Source: Stenocarpella maydis
Lineage: Eukaryota; Ascomycota; Sordariomycetes; Diaporthales; Diaporthaceae
Direction of reading: 5' to 3'
Assembly (NCBI GenBank): GCA_002270565.1
Contig: NQMI01000036.1
Location: 298,602-362,601 of the forward strand
DNA length: 64,000 bases
The notes beneath the pieces are model-generated. The model was given only the letters and a program-made list of their open reading frames with translations, did not search any database and had not been told where the DNA came from. This document shows positions 42,464 through 54,729 of this stretch, piece by piece (the first letter of the stretch is position 1; every line of letters starts with the position of its first letter). The position numbers and the translations under genes were made by a program.

Positions 42464-44278
42464 TTAGAGCCGCCGCCTGGCGCCCACAGTGGTGTTTGTC
42501 CCGAAAATATAAGGCAGTACTCTCTTATCCGTAAACTGCCACAGCAATGGAGAGTAATCACTCGCCCATGCATTTCCTGTCCAGAAGGTATTGTGACGCC
42601 CCTGCAATCCATACATGCTCCGGTAGAAACCTGACTGGATCGATTCGGTTGGCACATTGAGTCCCATCGGCCCGTGCGAGGCCCAGGCCGCAAAGATGTT
42701 GTCCTCTGGGCCGGTAGAGTTGCTAAGCGACAGGGTTGCCAGGGATTTGTCGATCTTGGTGACAGCATCGTACACCAAACCGCGAGCTTTGACCGGGTCA
42801 GCTTCCCCGACGATCTTGACGGTCTGGTAACCTGGCACGCCGACCGTCTCGAGACGCCAGACATAGGGAACCAACGGCAGATTGCCAACCGAGGACGTGT
42901 CAACGTTGATAAAATTGGTCAGGTCGGGAAGCCCGGTTCGGGTGGTGACGCCGACGTAATATGGCACCTGCGACCATTGTTCAAATAGGTCCGTCTCTTC
43001 GTCGTCAAGGTCAAAGCCCGCCAGATTATCCATGGTGGGCGGGATCGTCACGAGCACCTTCTTGGCCGCAATTTTCACCCCATTACTCAATTCAATGTCG
43101 GTGGTTCCGTCCGGGTTGCGTGTGGTTGCGACCACCTTTGTATTGTAAAACACTCGGTCGCCGAGCCACTCAGCAGCAGCATCGTAGACCGCCTGGTTGC
43201 CCGCTGGTGCGTGCATATACCCAGACGCCAAGCCCAGGATATGAGGTACACCGAAGTTCTGGACGACGTAGAGTGTAGGGGCTTCAAGAAGGTTTCCACT
43301 GTGGCGTTGAGGGTCAGCTGTCAAAGTATTGACGAAGAAGAATCATTCGGGTATAGCAAGAGGAAGGCTGCGTTGTGCCCATAGCTTTGAGACACGGCCT
43401 AGAGAAAGGGGATGAGTTCCTGAGAGGTTTAAGAAAGGATTCCCTACACAGTGTGCGCAAAGGTGAATATGACGGAGACCACATCGGAGATGTTGTACTT
43501 GGCAACAAATTGCCCAAAGGGCATGAGCAGATCCTGCGGTACCGGATCTGGAAGATCGAACGTACCCTCGCTGAGGAAGGGGAAATTTGTCGACATGACT
43601 GTCAAATAGTGGGTAAGTGGGCCGATCAGAGTGGTTGGATCGGGATAGGTGGCGTTTGGGATCACTACGCCAGCTTTGAAATCGGCCACATAGGTCTTGA
43701 AGGGCGACGTGGTGGACGCATTCAAGGCGATGTCGAATCTGCTGAAGAATTCCTGCGTCTGCTTGTTGTTGATGTATGCCTGCACGCCGTAATCAATGGG
43801 TTGGTTTGTTGCTGGGTCATAGAACGTGTTGACATGACCACCCAAGCGGTCCGATGCCTCAATAACGGACACCGAAAGATTGCCTTCCTCAATCGCACGC
43901 CACGCTGAATACGTGCCAGTCGCTCCACCTCCAACTACAACGAGATCGCGGAAGATGAGCCCATTGCCCGGGTTGCCTGAGTGATTTAGCGTTTCTGCGA
44001 TCAATGCAGGACGGTTCCTGGATCCTTGACTTACCAGACGCCCAACCACCGCCCATGCCAGAACCGCTGGCAGGCCCTGATCCGGACCCAGAGCCTTGCC
44101 CCGGCCCCTTGCCCAGGCCGGAGCCAGAGCCGGAGCCATGTCCTGCGCTTGAGCCCGCAGCGGATCCGGACGGATTACCACCAGAGCATGCGCGTGGTGA
44201 GTGTTTATGAGGAGACGCTGCAGTCAATAGCGCAAAGGCAAGCAGGGACCCTGCTTTCAGAGGTCCAGGGATGAGCAT
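42464..44278 (-). CDS. Secreted FAD-dependent amine-oxidase-like oxidoreductase, 535 aa
   Basis: Exons on minus are 44278-44035, 43976-43448 and 43298-42464; introns of 58 bases (GTAAGT...ACTCAG) and 149 bases (GTAGGG...CCACAG). The frame closes exactly. MLIPGPLKAGSLLAFALLTAAS is a signal peptide. Residues about 31-82 are a Gly/Ser-rich linker with GSGSGSG-type repeats. The FAD-binding domain starts with LVVVGGGATGTYSAW (Gly97-Gly102), followed by VIEASDRLGGHVNTFYDP, the RxGG motif of flavin amine oxidases, with Leu/Gly in place of the usual Arg. The C-terminal part has FWTGNAWASDYSPLLWQF. The arrangement resembles fungal beta-cyclopiazonate-dehydrogenase-like and related secreted FAD oxidases. 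The substrate is unknown. Intact. Confidence 0.85.
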
Positions 44279-45338
44279 TGTGCAGAGCTGTCGTGTCTGG
44301 CTTGATTAAGGATAGAACGAAACAAGAGAACGTTGTAGAGCAAAATAAGTAGGACTGGTGCAAAATCGCAAAAAGAGTGACAGACTATGGTGCAGTCTGG
44401 GTGCTAGTCAATCAGTTCAATGCCTCGGGACACGCAAGTGTTCAATAATAGTAATGCCCGAGACTTGAGTTGCGCTTATATGTAATTATTCGCGAGATAA
44501 GACCATTTTCGGGACAGCCGGAAATTTTGCGTGAAGTTTGAAGACAACGAAACTTAGATCATGCCCCAATACAGTCCAGCCCATCGTGGCGTGGAGCTCA
44601 AGCTTGATTCTAATAAAGCTTAAAGCATACACGGAGTTAGTTAAGTATCGTGGGTCCTGGCTCTAAAGCTGTGCAGGCTCATAACATTGAACAGGGCCAG
44701 TTGTCGGCAAGATTTTCTGATCAAGTAAGCAGGCCCGCTAACGGCCACGACCACGGTTCTGTCTATGGGCATCTCAATACATTTTCTCAGTATAGTAATC
44801 GAAAGGTTACCGCGCCGGATGGTGCCAGGTTGGCCTCAGGTACATAGGTAGGCGCAGCAAGAAATTGCATAATTTGGCGGCTGTGCGGTTGGCAGTGGCG
44901 TAAAGAGTCCCTAAATAGCCAAACCTTAAAAGCGCGGGCCCCGGCGTCTTGTGTCGACCGCCAGGAGTACATGGTATAAATCACTCCAGAGGACTGCCTC
45001 GATATTGTTATGACCCCATCGCATGGCGGGCAGCACGCCTTGACGTTCGAAAACCATGTTAGTTCCATACAGCCAGGCATACGTGGGTCGATTCCTTGGG
45101 CGCACCGCCCTGCCTGGGCGATATACCGGTGTACGATCCGTTTCGGCACGTGCGAATAGCAAAGCCTTTTGATTGGTTCTATTGCCCGTCACGCAGCATT
45201 TGAAGCTGAGGGCTATTTGCGCCCAGGTGGGTCGGGTCACATAAGACCTCATGCTGTGGTTACAGCCTGACGCACGGCTGATACCAGACCAGACCACGAG
45301 TTCGTGGCGGTGCCCGCCTTCCCGCCAGCCACGATGCT
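44279..45338. other. Intergenic region
   Basis: Promoter of the FAD oxidase and 3' flank of the MFS gene. No gene seen. Confidence 0.5.
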
Positions 45339-47462
45339 TCAAGCTACGTGCACTGCCTGTCCGTCGCGCTCCTCATCATCAATTTCCTTGCCGCCTGGCT
45401 CGCCGGTCCGGTCTGCCGATAAGTGATGCGTCTGCAGTTGTCTTGCGCGGCTGAACCTAGGAATGGTGTCCTTCGTGGCGCCGGCGATAATGTTGTCTTT
45501 GAATAGAAGGTTGATGCTTTCAAGTGGGACGCCTTTGGTCTCCGGGACGAAAAAGACGGCGTATAGTAGCATCAGGATGCAACAAGCTCCGAACAGTAGG
45601 AACGTGCCGTAAGTGATGCGGTCCAGCATGATTGGTGTGAGCTTCGCGATGACGAAGTTGAAGAGCCACTGAGTCATTAGGGACGCAGCCATGATAAGAG
45701 ATCGGACTGGTAAAGGATGTCAGACCCGTACGATGCTCGAATATATATGTTCATTCCGCTCATAGTTACTCACCATGATTAGGGGAGCATTCAGACGACA
45801 GGACGAAGGGGATAGGACCCCAGCCAAACGAGTAGAACACCACGAATAAGTATACGCAGATGATGGCGAATATGTTGTTTCCTGACAGGGACGAGTCGTT
45901 CGGGTGCACTGCCTGGTTGATGCCAATATAGAACATGGCGAAGGCTTGGCCGGCAGCACCACAAATGAGGGACCACTGGTGAGTAAAACGCTAGATCAGC
46001 ACCCGATTCCCTCGTGATAGGTTCGATGACTACCGGCTTGCGGCACTGTTGCGACCCTAAGCGTGCCTTACCTTTCGCCCGGCTTGCTCGACCCCAAACA
46101 TTAACCCAAGGGACGTGAAGACGACCTTGACCACGCCGTAGATGCCGGTAGCAAAAAGACCAGCAGAGCTGCTCGCCAATCCCACGCTCTTGAAGATCTG
46201 AGGGGAATAATAGTTGATTGAGTCTGATATACATTAATCAGCTGCCAAGGATCCCGACGTGATACATTCTGGGTCTTCCCGAGGAATAAAGATGGAGGAA
46301 CCAAGAACCGTAGCAAGAAAAGAATGGTACTCACTGGTCCCGGTCCATTGTTGCCAGAACATGAGTATAACGGCCAACGAGGACTGGTATAGCATTTGCT
46401 TGCTGGAGAACGCAAGCCTCAGTTGCTGGTTCAGGGACAGTTTCTCCTTGCCCTCGAAGTCGGCAACGATTTCTTGCAGCTCATCACGGATAGCAGGGTC
46501 ATCGACAGGGCGGGCTCGCACGCGGGATAGGGCTTTCCTGGCATCTTCGATACGGAACTTTTCCACGAGCCAACGGGGTGATTCGTTCTCGAAGAGGATG
46601 AGGAGCAGAAAGATGCCAGGGAGGATCTGAAGAGCAAAGGGAACCCGCCACTTTGCCGCGTTTGTGGGGCTCTTGATATGGTTGCTGATGCCGTAGTTGA
46701 CGAAGTAGCTGAGCATGATTCCGGTGACGTTGAAGAGCTGCATGCTGGTGGGCACAAACATGAGCGCTGCCCAGAACAGGCCAATAGGTAGGTAACCGGC
46801 AAGTGTGAAAGGGATGGACTTGGGTTATGTGCTTACCATCCAATACAACGTCCACGAATTTCTCGGTTCGCATTTTCACCAATATATGTAGGCACAACAG
46901 CGCTGATCAAGCCAACACCAAAGCCGCCAATAAACCGACCGATATAAAGCTGGGTGAGGTCGGTTGTGCCGAGGCCCGAGCAAGTTTGGATGACGGAGCC
47001 GATGATGAAGATCAGGTCGGCAGTTATTAGGGACAATTTCCGGCCAATCTTGTCGCTGAGCCAGAAGGAGGTGGCCGCTCCGAAGAAGCAGCCGCCTTGC
47101 AAAACTGACACAATGTTGCCCTGCAAATTCGCAAAGTCGGAGCTCTCGGAGTCAAGGTTAAAGGAATGCTGAAAGGCGTCCATGGTCAGGACGCCACCAA
47201 TGAGCCCGGTGTCCCAGCTGATTTGTATACCACGCAAGTCAGCATACGTACGGGATTGGGCCCAAACCACCATCCACATGAAATCCTGAAGCCTTGAAGA
47301 GGTTGCAGGTATATGGGGCCGCAGAGATGCGACTACTCACCCGAACAACATGCCACCGAAAGATGCGACGGCTGTCAGCCAATAAGCCTTCCGATAAGCC
47401 TTGATGTCCTCCCATACTGTCGACTTCCGAGGCGCCCCGGACCCCGAGTGCACAGATGACAT
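45339..47462 (-). CDS. MFS sugar/quinate-type transporter, 544 aa
   Basis: Six exons on minus: 47462-47341, 47217-46837, 46744-46335, 46223-46072, 45975-45774 and 45706-45339. Introns of 123, 92, 111, 96 and 67 bases have GT-AG ends and a closing frame. The product is a 12-helix major facilitator of the sugar porter family. Signatures are GWDTGLIGGV in TM1, FWLSDKIGRKLSL (loop 2-3 motif D-x-x-GRR/K), IGRFIGGFGVGLIS, PESPRWLVEK-like ENESPRWLVEK after TM6, QQWTGTNSINYYSP in TM7, GVEQAGRK, FSFGWGPIPFVLSSE-like TM10 and the C-terminal PETKGVPLE. It imports a hexose, pentose or quinate-like compound by proton symport; substrate not determined. The C-terminal tail of about 65 residues is hydrophilic. 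The P450 gene follows upstream in the same direction. Confidence 0.92.
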
Positions 47463-48658
47463 GACTGCTGAGAGGTATCGAGACGTCGGGACCGTGGAAG
47501 AGCAACAGTTGGACTTGCGCAGTTTCACGGCATGCTTGAGGCGCGGGGCAAAGAGAAAATGCAAGATGTGGTCAGCATGCGGATATAAGACGCAGCACCG
47601 ACTGTGGGAAATAGACTTTTCCGCCTCACGATACCCCAACGATATTGCATTCGGTCCTTTTCTTCGCCGAGATGCACCCAAAAACGGGTCCGCGAAACGT
47701 CATCAAGGTCCAGAATTGGTCCCGGTATGATCGCGGCATGGAGACTCGACGCCCGGCTCCACAAGCTCTCCCACTTCCCCCATGGAGAGGGCGGCTTTCC
47801 CCCCTGGGGAACCCTTGGACCACCCCACACGCCCCCACGGCGAGCACGCTACGTGGGTAGTATTGTGGTCCAGGACGCTCCAAAAGTAGCGGCAGTCTTC
47901 CCATGACCAACCATCCTCGGACTGGTAAGAGGTTCTTGGCACGGCAGTTGAGACTGATTGGCCCGATGTTGCGGAGGGTCCCGAGATCCCACAGAACATG
48001 GGAATCGAGCGTTGTAGCAAGCCTCGATCTCTGCTCGAGGTTCGCCTTTGGGGGAAATAAGCTCCATCGTTCCTGTTGGGTGGCCTTTATTAATGCGACA
48101 TCGCTTCTGCGATATCTGTTGGGCGGTGCCATCAACGGGTTTATATGCCCGTTCCTCACCCACCCCCCCCCCCAAAAAAAAAAAAAGAGGGGAGTGGCTG
48201 ACTGGTTTAGAAGAATACAAGAGGTTTGCAGAGCAAGAAGTGAAGGGTACAGAGGGACAATCAGAATGTGCCACACCGCGAAGCAGAGGTTGGACGTCTA
48301 CCCAGACCTATCACCGCCAAGAAAAAGAGGGTGCACACCTACTTCCATAATGGCCACCACTAGAGTCATATATTATGCACACACGGCAACCCAACAGCAC
48401 AGACCGACAGGCCCGGAGCAACCGCACGTGTGTGATAATCTCAATCATATTCACCCAAACATATGCAAGCATCTGGGTAACTGGACCCTCCGCGAGCCGC
48501 AATCCTTCGAGTAGATCCCAGGCCACCAATAACCATTGCAACAACAGACCGCCCCGTCTGTTACAAGTAGTCGGTACCTCTTCAGCAGCCACGCAAAACC
48601 ACGGCATCACCGCATAGAGCAAGCACTTCAGATTGGTATCACGCCAGCTAACCCTTCC
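47463..48658. other. Intergenic region
   Basis: Separates the P450 3' end and the transporter start. It contains a C11-A13 homopolymer pair. Overlapping ORFs up to 216 codons have no recognisable domain. Confidence 0.5.
48163..48186 (+). repeat. C11-A13 homopolymer pair
   Basis: Eleven C followed directly by thirteen A, the same order and strand as the C22-A9 tract at 16233. Confidence 0.9.
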
Positions 48659-50536
48659 TCACCACCCGGGGACCGCCTTGGCCTTACACCACACCCCGTG
48701 CAGTGGCTTACTGGAGAAGCTCCCTCCCGAAAGCGGCACCCTGCTCTCGTCCATGTCCCGCGGGTCGGCCAGCTCCCAGCGGAAACGGCCGACCCAGCAC
48801 GCGATGACAGTCATCATCTCGGCCTTCGCGAAGTTGCGGCCTAGGCAGTCACGCCCGCCGTGGATGAAAGACAAGTGGGCGTACTTTGTGTTTGCGCCGC
48901 CCGTGGAATCGTACCTGTCCTTCGCCTCGTCATAGAAGCGGTTCGGGTTGAAGCTGGCGCCGTCCGGGCCCCACAGGTCCGGGTTGCGATTTGTCCCCGT
49001 GACCGAGAGGATCACCTTTGTCGTGGCGGCGACGAAGTGGCCCATGATGGTGGTGTCCACGGCGGCGGTGCGCATGATCATGGGGATAGGCGGCCAGTAG
49101 CGGATGACCTCGTGACAGAAGGCATTGAGCAGGGGCATGTTCTCGATCTCGAGGGCCTCGGCCGTGGGCACTGGCCCGCTGGCCCGCGGCGACGGCAGCT
49201 TCGCCCTCACCTCTGCGCGCAGCTTGTCCTGCCACTCCGGGTGCCTGCACAGCTCGTACATGGCCCATGTCATCGCCACCGATACCGTCTCATGGCCCGC
49301 CCCCAGCATCGTCATCATCTGCGTCACCACGTCGTCCTCCTCGAGCTCCTTGTTTCGGTCGCGGATCAGCGCCGACACAATGTCCGAGTCGTGCAGGTCG
49401 CCGCGCCTATATCGCTCTCGCTTCTCGCGAAGCGTGGTCCGGCAGACGTCCCGCACCACACGGGCGGCGTTGCGCACCTCTGTGTTGTGTTTGACTGGCA
49501 GGCGGTTAACGATCCTGGGCGGAATGATGAACTTGAGAACGCTAAATATCTGGAACATGCGGGTCGGCTCAAAGACTGTGCGATAATTCTGGATGAGGTG
49601 CGAGTCTGGGTTGGCGATGGCCTCAAAGTCAACGCCGAGCGCGGCCTTGGATATTACATCCAACGCGGTGTATCCCGCGAGCTCCCCAATTTCTGTCTTG
49701 TCGCTGTAACCATCAGAGTGCACATTTGACGTGCTGGCGGCGAAGCTTGTTAATTTCTCGGTGGCCTCAACTGCCTTGGACCAATAGATGGGCTGCTGCG
49801 CTCGGATATGCTTCATGGCGAAGGAGGGGAGCAAGAGACGGCGCTGTCGCTTGTGTTCCTCCCCGTTCACCAAGACAACACCTGGTCCAAGGATCGACTG
49901 GGCGATAAACGAGAGGTGGATGGGCTGGATGAAGTCGTTTATTCGTGTGAGGACTTCCGCCAGGCCTTCTGGTGCGGCAACAACAATACGTTCGCAGTTG
50001 AAAAGGCCAAGAAAGCGAAAGACTCCATCGTGCTCCAGTGTCCGAGACCTACGTGATAGTACGTCGGTACGTCGTTAGGGCAAAGAAACGATCATGGCGT
50101 TTCAAATTTGAGCAACTCACCACTCGGCTGGGCCTGCACCATTTCCTTCACGGAACGTGCGGCCTCCATATCCAAACCACCAACTTCTGCCTTCCTAGTT
50201 CGCTTTAGTATTTTTCTCTTCTGACAGGATAACCCAAGTTCACGCCGGAAGTATCCGCTAGGCTACTCAAGTACTCACAGTAGGCTCAGGCAGGTGCCGC
50301 ATCTTGGAGAGGTACTTGGGTTTCAGAATCAAGCGGTACCACAGCCAACCCCAAAAATGAAGCCACCATGATACCCAGAAAAATAAGAGGTAGCTGATGA
50401 AATAGCTATCCCTGAGCAAGACGGGCGTGTACGAGACGGTAGGCCCCCACTTGCGCCAGACAGCAGTAAGAACAAGGGCATCACTGGCCGCCGCCAGTGT
50501 GACCAGCTTCATGGGCTTTGAGAAGAAATCGTCCAT
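48659..50536 (-). CDS. Cytochrome P450 monooxygenase, 573 aa
   Basis: Exons on minus are 50536-50279, 50194-50121 and 50048-48659; introns of 84 and 72 bases, frame closes. The N-terminus carries a hydrophobic anchor (residues about 45-70, rich in Trp/Phe/Leu) for the ER membrane. Exon 2 supplies a short Gly/Trp-rich linker (GRSWWFGYGG). Exon 3 has the C-helix region (EEHKRQRRLLLPSF), the I-helix AGHETVS oxygen-activation motif, the K-helix ExxR (HEVIRYWPP), the PERF-like FNPNRF and the haem loop FIHGGRDCLGRNFAKAE with the proximal thiolate at about Cys512. All catalytic elements are present. The substrate and CYP family cannot be named from sequence alone. The neighbouring transporter, FAD oxidase and reductases suggest a xenobiotic or specialised-metabolism role, as inference. 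Confidence 0.92.
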
Positions 50537-52223
50537 GATTACTTGTGTTGTCTTATTGGATGCCTGGTGAATGCCGCTCCTTTAGGCTTGCAAGGCTGAG
50601 GATTCCAGGGTCCAGTCCTGCCTAGAACTTCTGCGCGAGGCTGCCTCCGTCTGAGTTCTTCGTGGCGCGAGATGATTGTGTAATCTTTTTCTGATGACTT
50701 GGTATTATGGCTCGTGAAAGTAAGGCACATGTCTGTGGGAGTCAGCCCTTCTTTATACAAAGTAATGCGATGTCACCACCTTCGTCAGTCAGGCAAGGTT
50801 CGCCGTCATGACCAGACAGTTGAGGCCCATGCTCGCCACCGTAGATCCATTGGGTCTTTCTGGCGTGATGACGATGAATTGGTGGGAGCAGTTGCCGGGT
50901 TTTCTCCTCATACTTGCCATCTTGACAGGGGTCCACACCCCCTCCCACGCGCCGGTCCTGTATGCGTGGCGATGGAGGCGGTTTGGCCTCGGTCTGCCAA
51001 TGGAAGCATTGATTTGGTGATGGACTAGCAGCTAACTGTTCATGAACACCATTTTCAAGTCATCGTATGTGGAAAGACGCCTCCTCCTTGGAACCCGTGA
51101 AAAGATCCTCGCTTGAAAAGAACTAGTTGAGGAAACAGCTGACTGGGAGGCGGAAATGCTGACACTATAAAGCGGCAATGTACCCCAAGAATTCATCCTA
51201 CGTTCTGTTCACATTGAAATCTTTCAAGTCTTAGATGGCTGACACTCGTTGAAGTCCCAATGGTTTGGGACCGACTCCCCGTTCTATGGAGCTGCCGAGG
51301 GTGGAAAAGCCGAGACATGGCCACGGCAACAACCCATCCACCTGTCTTTTTGGAAGCTATCGTGCATCGAAACCTCGATTCTGGGGCAAGGGTTCATTTG
51401 AGTTCGAATTTGTGTGAGGGGACAAAAATTGCGGGTGGAGCCTCTCAAACTCTTGCAATCCATCGGCCTCGACGTTAGGTACTCTTCATTTCACCCCTGG
51501 GCGTGTATCAATCCATCCCTTCATGCAATGCTGACAGTCATGCACCTCGTCCACTTGGAAAAAGCAACCCCTGTAAGAAAAAAGGTACCATGGCTTACCG
51601 TAAGGTCAACCCATCTATCAGTCACAGCAGCATAACGGATTGCAACCACGCTTTCGATCCCCCCAGTCGCAGAGCACCAGCCCCCAGCCTGAGCACGGGT
51701 AGGTTGATGAGATCATCTGGTTCGTGTCTCTCTCTCCGATAACAGCACCTATAGACTCTCAGTTTGTCTTTTTTTTCTCGGTGACATGGGGACAGAGATC
51801 CGGATGAATTCTATTGGCTATCTTTTTGCATCACCATGGTACGGCTGTTTGGGTTGCCATTGGCACAATCCGTGCCGCGTGTGCCGATGTCATGACTCCA
51901 TGAGCTCTCGGAGCTTTTGGTGGAAGGTGAACATAAGAGTACGGAATCGACCTCCCTTCTGGCTTTTGACGCTTTCTTGTTATATTTCTCTGCCTGTCCT
52001 CGTCCCTCCACCTACCTACTTAAGTAGGCATAGAATCACCACTCTTCCTACCTGGCTTATGATTTGACAGCCTTGGCAAAAGCCACCTCGTCCGTTTTCA
52101 TTCACACTCAGCAATAGACCCATCATCTGTGTCGTGTTTCCATAGGTTTCCTTGCACTTTCACAAATTAAGTCCTCCCTCCAACCTTGTTGCCCCTTGCA
52201 AACGCGCCACGAGGCTCGCAGCC
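50537..52223. other. Divergent promoter region
   Basis: Lies between the P450 (-) and the membrane protein (+). Small ORFs only. The last 300 bases before 52224 are C/T-rich and look like a leader. Confidence 0.5.
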
Positions 52224-53145
52224 ATGGCATTCAGTGAGCTGGGAGTCTTCACCTATCGAGACGGCGTGGCAGTGATCCAGCTCTTCTTCTTCACCATATA
52301 CCTTGGGTGCGCCTTCATCCTTTGCTCACGGCACGGATGGAGTCGCGGTTCAGGTTGGTTGGTCCTGATCACATTCTCCTTGCTGCGGATTCTTGCGGGA
52401 GCATTCCAACTAGCGACCATCAACAGCCCGTCGAGGGCAACCTATGGGGGTGCTCTGATCTGCCAGTCGATCGGGCTGTCACCTTTGACTGTGCTTAACA
52501 TCGCCCTCCTAACCAGGGTGTAAGTGAATCATCTCCCATAATCAAGAAAATCAACCCCAAACAAGTGAAGGCACTAACCATCCTGTTGCCTTCACCAGCA
52601 ATCGTTTCGTGATCCACGGAATATCCACGAAGATCTTCTCTCTTATCTCCCTCGCCTCAATGACTGGCCTAGGCCTGGGTATCTACGGGGGTACCAAGGC
52701 AGCGGAGTCGTCGAATCACATCACATCCAACAGCATCGTGCAGGCAGCTGTCTGCATCTTCCTGGCCATTTACATCTTCGCCGTCTGTCTATGGGGCTAC
52801 CTTCTTACGCAGTGGAAGAGCATCCCAGTCGAGGAGAACAAGCTTATGGTGTGCTTTGCGGTATGCGCGCCGTTCATCTTTGTCCGGCTGGTGTATGGGC
52901 TCCTCGCAGACTTCAGTGGGATGAAGGAGTTTAACCCATTCGAGGGGGACGTAACGATCTTCTTGTGTATGGCGGTGCTGATGGAAATTATCGCGGTTGC
53001 GCTCTGTGTGTTCACCGGCCTGAGGCTGCGAGAATTGCCCAAGGATACTGGAAGGGGTAGCGCTGGTACTAGCAGGCTTTCTTCGGAAGTACCCAGTGAC
53101 ACTGAGACGGTGCTCCATGGGGCCAGGACGCCGGGCAAGTTCTGA
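52224..53145 (+). CDS. DUF7702-like seven-helix membrane protein, 280 aa
   Basis: Exons are 52224-52519 and 52599-53145; the 79-base intron has a GTAAGT donor, CTAAC branch and CACCAG acceptor. The 280-residue protein has about seven hydrophobic helices (first VAVIQLFFFTIYLGCAFILC) with short charged loops, such as CSRHGWSRGSGW, and a hydrophilic Ser/Arg-rich C-tail of about 45 residues. Organisation and length match a large family of fungal integral membrane proteins of unknown function (DUF7702-type, sometimes likened to receptor-like seven-helix proteins). The name is from overall resemblance; no ligand or catalytic residue is evident. Intact. The ATG at 52224 gives the shortest N-terminal tail before helix 1. 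Confidence 0.75.
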
Positions 53146-53639
53146 GCAGGTCAAGATTGTCCTCTCGATTGGCATACTGACATAGACTCCAGCGTGATGA
53201 CGCTGGAGTTGCTTCCCTTCTCCTGCTGATCACTTCTTTTAATTTCTTGTCTTTTCTTTTCCTCTCTTTTTTTTTATTACCATAAAAGGCACAGTCACAC
53301 TCGTGTTGATCCTGGTATGGCTCGCCCTTTCTGGAGCCTTGATGATCCTTCGCCTCAGTGGCGACCTGGAATGGGATGGATGCACGGAGCCGGACTGCCT
53401 GAAGGTCCAAAACCCTCCGGTATAACGACGTGCGGAGAACCATTGGCTACGGGCGACACATGAGAGGATACGGGTCGATTGGTTTCCGGATACGGAGGGG
53501 AATGAAGACAGTGGGTGAACGAGCGGTTGGATTGTGGCTACGGATCAGGAGTGGACCCTGGGCGCGAAGGATCAGCCTACAATCGGCAAGGTCAGCATCA
53601 ATGACTGTCAGGGAGTGTAATGGGTTGGGCTTTTGAGCC

Positions 53640-54060
53640 CACGTATTGAAGCAGGAAGCCTTAGTGGAGACTTCTAGTTATAAATAGGCTTTAGCACACA
53701 CTAGAAGGGAAACTAAGCTTCTCCGTCTTCCTTCTTTCTTAGCTTTCAAATAAACCCCATTTAAACACCTCCCTAGTAGCATCTAGGAGCTAGCCCATAA
53801 TATATTCAAAAGCTCCTCTTATACCTTCAGACCTATAGAACAACTATACAAAACGTACTAGCAAATAAGCAGCAAGTAATAATAATTAGCAGAACCAACC
53901 AAGGGTTAGGTTACGGGAAATTTACAGATTCACGAGTAGTTTATAGTAAATTCACTATAAATACGCCAGATAATGAATAATTTACGGGTATACACCTTAG
54001 CTGCCACAAAAATCAATCGAATAACTTGCTTACCACCATTACGTACGTACGTGTAGACCC
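53640..54060. repeat. AT-rich block, possible degraded repeat
   Basis: Base composition differs sharply from the GC-rich neighbours. No terminal repeat or transposase reading frame is visible. It would fit a RIP-mutated transposon remnant, but this is inference from composition only. Confidence 0.4.
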
Positions 54061-54366
54061 TACCAACAGTGATAAAGACAATGGATGGACACCATGCCCA
54101 AAGATCACCCTGGGAGGATCTTTATTCAAGTATTCTCCGTTCTCCCTATGCTAGAGGTTGAGATGCTATGCACGGGCAGAAAGACGGGCTGTTTTCGGGG
54201 GTAAGAGTCGGTTGCTGACTGGGGCCTGACACCATCTGACAGAACTAGCATGGCTCTAACATAGCCCATGACAAACGTTTATAAGCAAAGAAACTGTCTA
54301 TATGACTCGAGACATGATAATTTGTGTTCCCCCAGTCTCCAAAAGAGAACAAAGTCCCTCTTACCT

Positions 54367-54381
54367 CCCCCCCCCCCCCCC
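54367..54381 (+). repeat. C15 homopolymer
   Basis: Fifteen consecutive C about 350 bases upstream of the enoyl-reductase-like start codon. Confidence 0.9.
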
Positions 54382-54729
54382 GGGCAACCGCCGCGTCCTG
54401 ACATCGCCTGACGGCCAAGGCCATTCACATCGGCGCCTTCGCACCGGAAGGATCTCTGACCTCCGAAGCCATGACTGTCAACCATAGGATCCACGCATGG
54501 TTATGAGCCTTACATCATTGGAACGGCAGTGCCACTGCCATTAAATACTTGGAGCATGGCCAAAGCAAAACTCTCGAGGACCATGTATGAGCATGCAGAC
54601 TTTCTTGTGGCATCTTGGATTCCGGTCCTGATTCAGTTCGAGCTACTCGCCCTCACACACGATCTTTTTTCGTTTAACCAACCATCGGCCCCTTTCCCCC
54701 TCCTCCATTCGCCCTCCCTCCCTTAAGTC

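Larger units (their letters stand above)
53146..54729. other. Intergenic region with AT-rich block
   Basis: The 53640-54060 part is strongly AT-rich with many TA steps and recurring TTTACAG/TTTACGG-like words, suggestive of a degenerate repeat. A C15 run lies at 54367-54381. No gene is supported. Confidence 0.5.

Noticed and set aside
42464..47462. Idea of a complete secondary-metabolite cluster
   Set aside because: No PKS, NRPS, terpene synthase, RiPP precursor or pathway-specific Zn2Cys6 regulator is visible. Only tailoring-type genes are present.
48860..49729. 289-codon plus-strand ORF
   Set aside because: Antisense shadow of the P450 third exon.
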